From positions 62,001-126,000 of the forward strand of contig NZ_JBEDYP020000002.1 in the NCBI RefSeq assembly GCF_040117685.2: a stretch of 64,000 nucleotides of DNA, read 5' to 3'. The translations under genes and the position numbers were made by a program. This DNA is from Gracilimonas sp040117685. GTDB lineage: Bacteria; Bacteroidota; Rhodothermia; Balneolales; Balneolaceae. Below the pieces are notes generated by a model. It saw only the letters and a list, made by a program, of their open reading frames with translations, was not told the origin of the DNA and searched no databases. Shown here piece after piece: positions 54,117-61,981 of this stretch (position 1 is its first letter; every line of letters begins with the position of its first letter).

Positions 54117-54493
54117 ACAACCGCATCCACCTCAATCTCCACCACTAAATCCGGATGGATGAGCCGTGAAACCTCCACCAGTGTAGCGGCCGGTTTGATT
54201 TCCCCGAAATATTCCTGATGAGCCCTTCCAAATTCCTCCCAGTGGTCGATGTCTGTGATAAAAGTCCTCGTCCGAACCACGTCGTTCAGCGAAGCGCCGG
54301 CAATCTTTAGTGCCTTCTCAATATTCAGAATGCATTGTTTGGTCTGAAGATATATGTCATCTTTTCCCACAACATCCCCGTTCTCATCAATACCTGTTGT
54401 GCCCGATACAAAAACCTGACTCCCGGTTTTCACCGCCCGGCTGTATCCAACTTTATCTTCCCATTCTGCTCCGGAGGATATATTTGTTCGCAT
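54113..54493 (-). CDS. RidA/YjgF family protein
   Basis: A 126-aa protein: KVGYSRAVKTGSQVFVSGTTG, DDIYLQTKQCILNIEKALKIAG, DVVRTRTFITDIDHWEEFG, and IKPAATLVEVSRLIHPDLVVEIEVDAVV. Such proteins hydrolyse reactive enamine/imine intermediates; the usual Arg of the active site (RP.. in typical RidA) is replaced by TLVEVSRL, so it may be a Rid subgroup with a different role. Confidence 0.88.
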   Translation of the reverse strand: MRTNISSGAEWEDKVGYSRAVKTGSQVFVSGTTGIDENGDVVGKDDIYLQTKQCILNIEKALKIAGASLNDVVRTRTFITDIDHWEEFGRAHQEYFGEIKPAATLVEVSRLIHPDLVVEIEVDAVV

Positions 54494-54640
54494 AGGGTTT
54501 GTTCTTAATTATCAATTTTCTTTTTAAATATAGTTCAACTTATGATGATTTCAATAGTGATGAGTTCTTTTAAAAATATATTCCAAACTACTTAGAGCTA
54601 GTCTTTAGTTAAAATAATCAATCTCAGCCCTTCGCAAACC

Positions 54641-54860
54641 GACCCACCGCGGCCCTCCCTATTGCGCTACGCTTATATGGAGGGAGTGCTATATCTAAGA
54701 TTGTTGCCATAGCTCACATCATTTTCATTTCCCCAACTTCTCACCAACGCGTCCTCTTTCCCTGCGGCCTCAACTAAGGATTGGAATATAATACCGACAC
54801 GCCGGAGGGAGAGAGACAGAGTGAGGGTCCGGGTTGAACTGACAATATCTTTAATTCAGC
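54641..54860. repeat. Repeat R3, full copy A
   Basis: Contains GGCCCTCCCTATTGCGCT, TATATGGAGGGAG, CTATATCTAAGATTGTTGCC, TCACCAACGCGTCCTCTTTC and GGAGAGAGACAGAGTGAGG. Copy C at 55490-55710 is nearly identical, offset by about 852 nt, in direct orientation. The CCCTCCCT and AGGGAGGG-type ends could pair. Confidence 0.93.
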
Positions 54861-54963
54861 AGCTCCGACCTCTTCTGTCTTCTCCTTAGCAAGGAGAAGG
54901 ACACCTGTAATATATCTCTGTTAAGTCGCAGCATGAACTCAAGCAAACCTGAAAAAGTCTCCT

Positions 54964-55053
54964 CCTCACCAAGGCGTCCTCTTTCCCTGCGGCGGAATTC
55001 TAGGCCCATACTTCCATAGAGGTGGGCCAGAAGGAGAGACAGAGTGAGGGTCC
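54964..55053. repeat. Repeat R3, partial copy B
   Basis: Only the right part: CTCACCAAGGCGTCCTCTTT, CCCTGCGGC, then GGAGAGACAGAGTGAGGGTCC. It shares the last third of copies A and C. Confidence 0.85.
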
Positions 55054-55070
55054 TGTATGTAATGGCCAAA

Positions 55071-55442
55071 CTACCTCCTCCCAACCTCCAAAATCCTCTC
55101 CAGCACCTGATTTATATCTTTCAGTTCTTCATTCTTTATCCGAAGTACTTTCAGGCCCAGTCCATTGAGTACAACATCCCGTTGGTAATCATATTCCTTT
55201 TGCAAATCATGAATTTTACCATCCAATTCTACCACCAGCTTTAACTCTGCACAATAGAAATCGGCCACGTAGAAATACCGGCGGTTATTGTGCTGCTCGT
55301 GTACAAAGGGTTTCTGCCGAAGAAATTTATATCCACCCAGCTGGCGGTTTCTGATAACTTTCCACAATCTGTTCTCCGAAGGGGTTGGGTTCTTCCGAAG
55401 CTCTCTTGCTATTTCAGTGATGGATTTTTTGGTAAGGTTCAT
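55071..55442 (-). CDS. DUF559 family endonuclease-like protein
   Basis: A 123-aa protein: ARELRKNPTPSENRLWKVIR, GYKFLRQKPFVHEQHNNRRY, FYVADFYCAELKLVVELDGKIHD and a late VVLNGLGLKVLRIKNEEL. This is DUF559, a PD-(D/E)xK-like fold related to very-short-patch-repair nucleases; the acidic D (ADFYC) and E-x-D (VELDG) are in place. It is framed by R3 repeats A, B and C. Function is unproven; a nicking or homing role is an inference. Confidence 0.85.
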   Translation of the reverse strand: MNLTKKSITEIARELRKNPTPSENRLWKVIRNRQLGGYKFLRQKPFVHEQHNNRRYFYVADFYCAELKLVVELDGKIHDLQKEYDYQRDVVLNGLGLKVLRIKNEELKDINQVLERILEVGRR

Positions 55443-55489
55443 CTTTGAATTAGCTTCTTTTCTTGTAAAATATCAAGCCTTCTCCACCT

Positions 55490-55710
55490 ACCAACCCACC
55501 CCGGCCCTCCCTATTGCGCTGCGCTTATATGGAGGGAGCGCTATATCTAAGATTGTTGCCATAGCTCACATCATTTTCATTTCCCCAACTCCTCACCAAA
55601 GCGTCCTCTTTCCATGCGGCCCAACAAAGGATTGGAATGTAGTACAGCCTGCCGGAGGGAGAGAGACAGAGTGAGGGTCCGGGTTGAGCTGGCAGTATCT
55701 TTAATTCAAC
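55490..55710. repeat. Repeat R3, full copy C
   Basis: Same blocks as copy A (CCGGCCCTCCCTATTGCGCT, GGAGGGAGCGCTATATC, TCTAAGATTGTTGCCATAG, GAGAGACAGAGTGAGGGTCC) with few substitutions. It lies between the DUF559 gene start and the end of the histidine kinase gene. Confidence 0.93.
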
Positions 55711-55713
55711 CCC

Positions 55714-58092
55714 TCACTCCGGCCTTAGATCAATCGGGATAAAAAACCTGAACGTGGTGCCTGCACCAACCTCACTTTCAACTTCTACCCTGCCACCGTG
55801 GAGTCTTACCAACTTCTCGGTAACTTTTAGTCCGAGCCCGGTTCCTTTCTCATTCTTCGTACCATATTCGCTGGGGTGATGCATAGGTGAAAACAAGTTC
55901 TGCTTAACCTCTTCCGACATCCCAACGCCCTCATCTTTCACTACAAACCTCCAACCCTGTTCTGACTTATCCAGGCTCACGTTAATATCGCCTTTCTCAT
56001 TTGAGAATTTGATAGCATTCGAAATCAGGTTTCTCAGTATGGTTAGAATCATACTCTCATCAGCATAGATGAAAGCATGATCTGAAAAATCAAAACTCAG
56101 CGTGAGGTCTTTATTACTAAGGTTCGCCTGAAAAAAGTCAGAGAGTTTATGGGCAACTTTTTTCAAGTCTATGTAAGCAATACTTACATTCAGATTTCCT
56201 GTTTGTAATCTGGACCATTTCAGTAAATCGTCAAGGGTGGTGCTCATTCCTTTTGAAGAAGTATAGATCAGGTTGATAAATCTGCTTAGTTTCTTCGTAT
56301 CTAAATCATCTTCTTCGGTCAGTTCCTTCAATATTAAATCAGAAAAACCGATAATTGTATTTAACGGGGATTTCAGGTCGTGACCAATAATAGCATTTAT
56401 ATCGTTTGTGGCTTTTAGCAGTTGTTCCAGCTGCTTGTTTTTTTCTTTTAACTGATCTTCCATGAGTTTACGCATGCTCAGATCATGAAAAACACCATAT
56501 AACTTATAGGGCTCTCCTTGCTCATCTACCTGGGATTTACCGATAGCCCGCACCCATTTCCTTTTTCCTTTTGCTGAAATCAGCGTCAGCTCCAGGTCAA
56601 AACCTTCGCCGGTTTCGATGGTATGATTCATAGCTTCGGCGACTGTTGGCCGATCCTCTTCCGCGTAGTAGTTGATGGCTTCTTCCACATTAAGTTTGGA
56701 GCCCAACGGAAGTTCATGAATGCGATATACCTCATCCGTCCAAAATAGCTCCTGTGTTTTAAGATCAAACTCCCATCCTCCTACCGAAGCCAGCTTATTT
56801 GTGTCCTTCAAAAGTTTCTCAAGCTTCTTTCGGTCTGTAATTTCTCTCGAGGAAGTTTGCAACCTCACAACGTCCCCTTCTTCATTCTGAATTGGTTCTG
56901 TGGCTGTTTCAAACCATATAAACTCACCATCTTTTCGCTTAATACGATAATGAATACGACCTATATGCTCTCCTTTCAACGCTTTTTCATGTGATTCGGC
57001 CTGAATGCGTCTTAAATCCTCGGGATGAAATAAAGCATAGGGCGATTTACCGACCAAATCCTCCTGGGTATACCCCAATATATCCTCCACCGAGGGCGAG
57101 AGATAAACATAGGTCCCGTCTGCTTCATGCAGACAAATAAGATCTGCGGAGTTGTTTGAAATAAGCCGAAACCGATCTCTGCTGTTTTTTAACTCATCCT
57201 GGTAGGCTTGCTTTTCAAATTCCGAGCTTAACCATTGCCCAAGCAGCTTAACCATGTCTTCATCAGCTTCATTAAGCGGTTCCTGCCTTGGCTTTGAACT
57301 GGAAAAGTTAATAGTGCCAACGGCTTCTTCATCTACCACCAGAGGAACCCCGATATAACTCTCCAGGCTAAACTTTGAGTAGCAAGGATGAGCATTATGA
57401 GGAGATGTTTTCATTTCATCAATACACACCACATCTTCTGACTCAAGCGTGATACTGCAGTAGGTTTCCCGCAAATCAAATTGCATCCCAACTTCCAGGC
57501 CAGCCGATTCCGGATAATATTGCATTATCGTGTAGGTATCCTCCTCAATCCGGCTTATGATCCCAATTTCAAACCCCAATAAATCGGTAGTAAGTTTAAG
57601 GGCATTTTTAATTTTGGCATCAAAATCCTTTTCCTTATTAGCCACGATCGCTGCCACAAGCCGGAGCCTTTTAGTAAGCAGTGATATTTCCTCACTCCTT
57701 CTCTTTTCCCTGGTCAAATCCTTTATCGCGGCAAGGTAACCTATGGTTTCGCCATTATCGTCTTTAACCACGCTGCCTATAGACTCAGCCGGAAATACTT
57801 CTCCGTTCTTTCTCCTGTACTCCACTTCATATACTTCTGCTTTAACATCCGACTTCGGATTGAACATGGCATCGCCTGTATCACTAAAATCCTCTTCAGA
57901 CGAGTAAAGAACAGATGTTTCTAATCCCTTGACTTCCCCTCTCTCGTACCCGAACAACTTCACAAAAGCAGAATTCACCGAAATAATTCTTCGGTTTATG
58001 TCCGTCACTACCATTGCATCGGGGATAGAATTAAAAGCCGAGAAAAAGTGATGCCTTCGGAGTCCTGCTTTTTTATTTGTTTGTTTCTTCAA
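55714..58092 (-). CDS. PAS-GAF-PAS-PAS sensor histidine kinase
   Basis: A 792-aa soluble kinase with no membrane helix. PAS1 is at about 15-130 (SIPDAMVVTDINRRIISVN), GAF at 140-295, PAS2 at 300-420 (ADGTYVYLSPSVEDILGYT), PAS3 at 430-545, then the HisKA box with H571 (GHDLKSPLNTIIGF) and HATPase (ISNAIKFSNEKG, VVKDEGVGMSEEV, GTGLGLKVTEKLV). The PAS domains could bind flavin, haem or small ligands; no cofactor residue is obvious. It is divergent from a REC-PAS-kinase gene at 58327, its likely partner. Confidence 0.9.
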   Translation of the reverse strand: MKKQTNKKAGLRRHHFFSAFNSIPDAMVVTDINRRIISVNSAFVKLFGYERGEVKGLETSVLYSSEEDFSDTGDAMFNPKSDVKAEVYEVEYRRKNGEVFPAESIGSVVKDDNGETIGYLAAIKDLTREKRRSEEISLLTKRLRLVAAIVANKEKDFDAKIKNALKLTTDLLGFEIGIISRIEEDTYTIMQYYPESAGLEVGMQFDLRETYCSITLESEDVVCIDEMKTSPHNAHPCYSKFSLESYIGVPLVVDEEAVGTINFSSSKPRQEPLNEADEDMVKLLGQWLSSEFEKQAYQDELKNSRDRFRLISNNSADLICLHEADGTYVYLSPSVEDILGYTQEDLVGKSPYALFHPEDLRRIQAESHEKALKGEHIGRIHYRIKRKDGEFIWFETATEPIQNEEGDVVRLQTSSREITDRKKLEKLLKDTNKLASVGGWEFDLKTQELFWTDEVYRIHELPLGSKLNVEEAINYYAEEDRPTVAEAMNHTIETGEGFDLELTLISAKGKRKWVRAIGKSQVDEQGEPYKLYGVFHDLSMRKLMEDQLKEKNKQLEQLLKATNDINAIIGHDLKSPLNTIIGFSDLILKELTEEDDLDTKKLSRFINLIYTSSKGMSTTLDDLLKWSRLQTGNLNVSIAYIDLKKVAHKLSDFFQANLSNKDLTLSFDFSDHAFIYADESMILTILRNLISNAIKFSNEKGDINVSLDKSEQGWRFVVKDEGVGMSEEVKQNLFSPMHHPSEYGTKNEKGTGLGLKVTEKLVRLHGGRVEVESEVGAGTTFRFFIPIDLRPE

Positions 58093-58326
58093 AAGTAAGA
58101 GCTATGTAGTGTTTCTAATAAATCCCCGCAAACGGGTTGTGAAATATAAAAGGTTTATTCAGTTATCAGAACGATGGATTACTGAGCAATCTCTCGGGTT
58201 CATTAAGAATTACTAACCATAATCTAAGGTAAAGTAATTACTTATAACCAATTTTTAATTATATTTCTTTTGCTTTAGGTGAATTTATATTGGGTTTGAT
58301 ATAAGATTACCACTTAAAAAGTGAAT

Positions 58327-59772
58327 ATGTCTATGTCAGAAAAAAAAGCTTCTTTCAGGGTACTTTTGGTTGAGGATAATGCAGCTCATGCAGAACTCAT
58401 AGTACAAAAAATCAGCACGCTTAAGGAGGACATTGTTGTTACCAAAACGGATAACAGGGATGAGCTGATTGCCATTGTCAAAAATGGAGATACTGATTTA
58501 GTGTTGTGTGATTACTACCTCCCTGGTTATTCGGGACTCGAAGCCTTGAGCTTAGTCAGAGAGATCAATCCTGATCTTCCATTTATTTTGGTCACTGGAT
58601 ATCTCCCTGAAAAATTAGCCGTACAGGCAATGAGAGATGGAGCCTCAGATTATATCATGAAGGATAAACCTGACCGACTGCTTCCGGCTGTAGTAAGAGA
58701 GCTAAGAAACTACTCCCGACTGAAAGAGAGCAAAAGAATTCTGGCTAAGAACCAGAAAACGATTAACAGGGCTTATCAACTGGCTGAAATCGGGCACTGG
58801 GAATACGATGTAAAAAAAGATAAGAGGTACTGGTCTGAGACCGTAAAATCAATTCATCGGGTAGATACCGGTTTTGACCCCAACACAGAGGATACCTTTC
58901 CCCTGATCAGAGATAAAGAAGCAAGAGACCGAATGCTTGATGCATTAGAAGACTCCATTAAAAACGGAACTTCTTTTGAGACCCAACTTGTGGTCCAAAC
59001 CCCAACCGGAGAAGACCGCTGGGTACGGGTTATGTGGGAAAGTGAAATGGAAAAGGGCGAGTGCATTCGTATTCTTGGAAGCGTTCAGGATATTCACGAA
59101 GAAAAGCTGCGGCAAGAAAAACTGGAAGAAGCTCTGAAAGAAAAGAGTACTCTTCTTAATGAAATACACCACCGGGTAAAAAATAACCTTGCTGTAATTT
59201 CAGGGATGCTCCATTTACAGGCCTTCGGCGAAAATGATGAACGCTTACAAAATAAGTTATTTGACAGCGTAAGCCGTATCAACTCGATGGCAGCTGTACA
59301 TGAAATCCTGTACAAATCAGAAACATTTTCGAGGCTGGACTTCAATGAAAGTATGGATAAGCTTGTATCCGGTATTACCTCCATTTTTCAATCTGGCTCC
59401 GAACTCAACGTTCAGCTGAATATTGATAAAAACCTGGAACTGAACATCAATCAGGCCATCCCGCTTTCCTTAACCATCAACGAAGTCATCACCAATACCA
59501 TAAAGCACGCTTACAGTGAAGGCGAACCCGGTGAACTGCATATTTCGCTCATTAATAAAGGTGACCAAATACAACTGGTGATTGAAGATTTTGGGAAAGG
59601 CCTTCCCGATCATTTTAAGCCGGACGATAATACATTGGGGTTCAACCTTATTGGAGCCCTTACCGAACAACTGGAAGGTACGTTCTCCTACAAAGGAACC
59701 GGTAAGGGTACGAAATTCGAATTAGGCTTTTCTAAATCCGAAACTAAAGGCAGCAGCAGCGCACTTTCTTAA
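58327..59772 (+). CDS. Hybrid REC-PAS-HisKA_2 histidine kinase
   Basis: About 481 aa. An N-terminal receiver has the phospho-Asp in LVLCDYYLPGYSG and the conserved VTGY and MKDKPDR; a PAS domain lies at about 145-265 and a HisKA_2/HWE-type dimerisation box in LLNEIHHRVKNNLAVISGML, with a C-terminal HATPase (NEVITNTIKHAYSEGE, IEDFGKGLPDHF, GFNLIGALTEQL). No output DNA-binding domain. The start is ambiguous (GTG 58321, ATG 58327, ATG 58333). It is 228 nt from the divergent PAS kinase, so the receiver may take phosphate from it. Confidence 0.88.
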   Translation: MSMSEKKASFRVLLVEDNAAHAELIVQKISTLKEDIVVTKTDNRDELIAIVKNGDTDLVLCDYYLPGYSGLEALSLVREINPDLPFILVTGYLPEKLAVQAMRDGASDYIMKDKPDRLLPAVVRELRNYSRLKESKRILAKNQKTINRAYQLAEIGHWEYDVKKDKRYWSETVKSIHRVDTGFDPNTEDTFPLIRDKEARDRMLDALEDSIKNGTSFETQLVVQTPTGEDRWVRVMWESEMEKGECIRILGSVQDIHEEKLRQEKLEEALKEKSTLLNEIHHRVKNNLAVISGMLHLQAFGENDERLQNKLFDSVSRINSMAAVHEILYKSETFSRLDFNESMDKLVSGITSIFQSGSELNVQLNIDKNLELNINQAIPLSLTINEVITNTIKHAYSEGEPGELHISLINKGDQIQLVIEDFGKGLPDHFKPDDNTLGFNLIGALTEQLEGTFSYKGTGKGTKFELGFSKSETKGSSSALS

Positions 59773-59824
59773 ATAAAGAGAGTATTTAGTTTGCCAATCA
59801 CACAGCATTCTATAAAAAACAAAA

Positions 59825-59856
59825 AAGCCATCACACTCTCTCGAATATGATGGCTT
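59825..59856 (-). terminator. Terminator of tmRNA
   Basis: AAGCCATCA (59825-59833) pairs with TGATGGCTT (59848-59856), followed on the minus strand by a T run. Confidence 0.88.
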
Positions 59857-59872
59857 AAATAAATGATTATTG

Positions 59873-60238
59873 TGGAGGTGCGGGGAGTCGAACCCCGGTC
59901 CGGGAAGGTAGACCTGTTAGCATCTACATGTGTAGGTACTGATTGGTAGTTCGGGTGAAGCCGAGCCCAGTACCTAAGCGACTTCAACCTATTCTGCTAA
60001 AGTTTCACGCAAACGCGGCAGAAGGCACGCTTACGATATCCTGTCTTGTATGACGTCCGGGCCGGCAATGACAGGCACTTAACCGGCGGGACGGCTTAGT
60101 CAGTTTATGCTGCTAAGCGGTAAGAGTAATTATTGTCAATTACTTTTGATCCATAATGATTGTTATTACGAGAATCATTGGACACTCTCGACACGCAACC
60201 AACGGTGATACTCAACCCGTCGAATCCAGAACACCCCC
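59873..60238 (-). ncRNA. ssrA: tmRNA (ssrA)
   Basis: Read on the minus strand it starts GGGGGTGTTCTGGATTCGAC at 60238 and ends with the T arm GGTTCGACTCCCCGCACCTCC and discriminator A at 59873. Acceptor GGGGGTG pairs with CACCTCC. The tag frame lies at about 60143-60108 and reads VIDNNYSYRLAA, then TAA (60107-60105); the resume codon is not certain. CCA is not encoded. It rescues stalled ribosomes and tags products for degradation. Confidence 0.95.
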
Positions 60239-60313
60239 AATACGTCAATGAACTGCCATAAAGGTACGAAAAATTGAGGACTTTATTATATCTCTTCTCC
60301 CATAAATAATTCT

Positions 60314-60383
60314 AAATGTTGAACGCTAAATGTTAAATTAACATCGTATACATTTAGCATTCAACATTTAAAATTCAACATTC
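60314..60383. repeat. Heptad array with inverted halves upstream of the DUF72 gene
   Basis: AAATGTT, GAACGCT, AAATGTT, AAATTAA, CATCGTA, TACATTT, AGCATTC, AACATTT, AAAATTC, AACATTC in 7-nt register. The left and right parts are approximate reverse complements. It ends 5 nt before the ATG. Confidence 0.9.
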
Positions 60384-60388
60384 CCACT

Positions 60389-61276
60389 ATGAAATTTGGT
60401 AAGGTAGATAATCCCGGCGAAATCGACTTCACCCTCCCACCCGATCACCCCGACACCCTGCGGGTATTAAATCAAAAAGGTGGTGGCGATTTTGATGCTT
60501 ATGTGGGCTGTGCCAAATGGAATAGGAAAGATCTGAAAGGATTCTACCCTCGCGGAACCAAAGACGAATTGGAATACTATTCCCGGCAGTTTAATTCTAT
60601 TGAGCTGAATGCCACCTTTTACGGGAATAAAGGACCTGAACAATCGGAAACATGGGCGGAGAAAACCCCGGACGATTTCAAATTCTTTCCCAAAGTGGTG
60701 AACACTATCAGTCATTTCAAGCGATTGAAGAATATTGAGGCTTCGCTGGAAGAATACCTCCACGGAATGCGCGGTTTTGGGGAGCAGCTGGAAATGATAT
60801 TCCTGCAGCTTCGGGATGATTTCAAACCCAAAGATTTTGACCGGGTTCAGCGGCTGGTGGAAATCTGGCCGGATGATATACCTTTAGCCATCGAATTGCG
60901 GCATACGGATTGGTACAATGATGAAGCGGTAGCGAGTCAGGTTTATCAGTTGTTCGAAGAAAACGGGGTCGCCAATATCATCACGGACACAGCCGGTCGA
61001 CGTGATTTGCTCCATATGCGACTCACCTCCCCCGTTGCTTTTATCCGATATGTGGGTGCCAATCACGCCAGCGACTATGACCGCCTCGATGATTGGGTGG
61101 AACGCCTCAAGTTCTGGAAAGAGCAGGGACTTGAGAAGCTGTACTTTTTTGTGCATCAGAACCTGGAGAAAGAATCGCCCATGCTTTCGAAGCATTTCAT
61201 CAAAGCCATAAACAAAGAACTGAGCACCGATCTTGACATCCCCGGCGAGGACGAACAGGGGGATTTGGGGCTGTAA
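60389..61276 (+). CDS. DUF72 family protein
   Basis: A 295-aa TIM-barrel-like protein: DAYVGCAKWNRKDLKGFYPRG, YYSRQFNSIELNATFYGNKG, PDDFKFFPKVVNTISHFKRL, IFLQLRDDFKPKDFDRV and LAIELRHTDWYNDEAV. DUF72 (YecE-like) proteins have no settled function. Its upstream region is the heptad array, so its ribosome-binding region is repeat-derived. Confidence 0.93.
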   Translation: MKFGKVDNPGEIDFTLPPDHPDTLRVLNQKGGGDFDAYVGCAKWNRKDLKGFYPRGTKDELEYYSRQFNSIELNATFYGNKGPEQSETWAEKTPDDFKFFPKVVNTISHFKRLKNIEASLEEYLHGMRGFGEQLEMIFLQLRDDFKPKDFDRVQRLVEIWPDDIPLAIELRHTDWYNDEAVASQVYQLFEENGVANIITDTAGRRDLLHMRLTSPVAFIRYVGANHASDYDRLDDWVERLKFWKEQGLEKLYFFVHQNLEKESPMLSKHFIKAINKELSTDLDIPGEDEQGDLGL

Positions 61277-61284
61277 TTTAAGAA

Positions 61285-61484
61285 CCGGCCACCATGTCAA
61301 CACAAAGCAACCATCTACACCGGTACACAAGCGAAAGGGTTTAGCCCTTCAATACATTACCAATCCACCGCGATGCCGTAAACGACTCGCTTGCTTACCG
61401 GAATCCATCTCAGCCCCGGCCACCATGTTATCACTAAGCAACCATCTCTTCCGGTACACAAGCGAAGGGGTTCAGCCCTTCGCG
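61285..61484. repeat. Repeat R1, units at 61.3 kb
   Basis: A half unit (ACCGGCCACCATGTCAACAC to AAAGGGTTTAGCCCTTC) followed by a full unit with GATGCCGTAAACGACTCGC, TTGCTTACCGGAAT and TTCCGGTACACAAGCGAAG, GGGTTCAGCCCTTCGC. Same family as 41456-41697. Confidence 0.9.
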
Positions 61485-61552
61485 CCCATTCCAGCCAAGC
61501 GATTATAAATAAGGTCAAAGTCGTCAATAAGAAATTGAAGAAAATACTAACC

Positions 61553-61740
61553 GGCCTTAGAAAAAAAAGCGTAAAGAAAGAGACGAAATGAAGCGTTAAG
61601 AAATAAATCACACCGCTGAGAACCAAAGAAGCCAACTCAGAGAGCGATGGAGCATTGATTTATTTTAGCGTAATGCAGTCACTTTTAGCTCTTTTTTCGC
61701 CCGCCTTGATCTTTTGGTTCGTTTTGGATCAAGCCAAAAT
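61553..61740. repeat. Dispersed repeat R2, copy 2
   Basis: GGCCTTAGAAAAAAAAGCG, GAGACGAAATGAAGCGTTAA, GGAGCATTGATTTATTTTAG and TTTAGCTCTTTTTTCGC match 24205-24400 in order and orientation; the middle parts differ. Confidence 0.85.
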
Positions 61741-61806
61741 GAACATGGGACCGGCAGATTTTCAAACGAAGGGTATAATAAATGAACAACCTTTTACACC
61801 TACTCC

Positions 61807-61853
61807 TCCGGTACACAAGCGAAGGGTTTCAACCCTTCGCGCCCATTCCAGCC
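61807..61853. repeat. Repeat R1, half unit
   Basis: CCGGTACACAAGCGAAGGG, TTTCAACCCTTCGCGCCCAT and TCCAGCCAA, the right half only, as at 61449-61495. Confidence 0.85.
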
Positions 61854-61981
61854 AATCAAAAAACCCTTTTTTGAAAAGAACCCGGAGTAATAGTTTCTTA
61901 ACATTTGGGAATGAATTTAGCGCTAACTTTCTTTGAACTAGTTCGTGTAAGTACCTCAAAAAATCAGACGACTCAAACTTC

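Larger units (their letters stand above)
54494..55070. other. Intergenic region filled by repeat family R3
   Basis: 577 nt without a gene. It holds a full R3 copy at 54641-54860 and a partial one at 54964-55053 (see those entries). The remainder shows nothing I can name. Confidence 0.6.

Noticed and set aside
54851..55674. Short open frames around the DUF559 gene
   Set aside because: They run through R3 repeats or oppose the DUF559 gene; no domain is seen.
61233..61936. Short open frames at 61.2-61.9 kb
   Set aside because: All lie in R1/R2 repeats; the shared phrases come from the repeat DNA.
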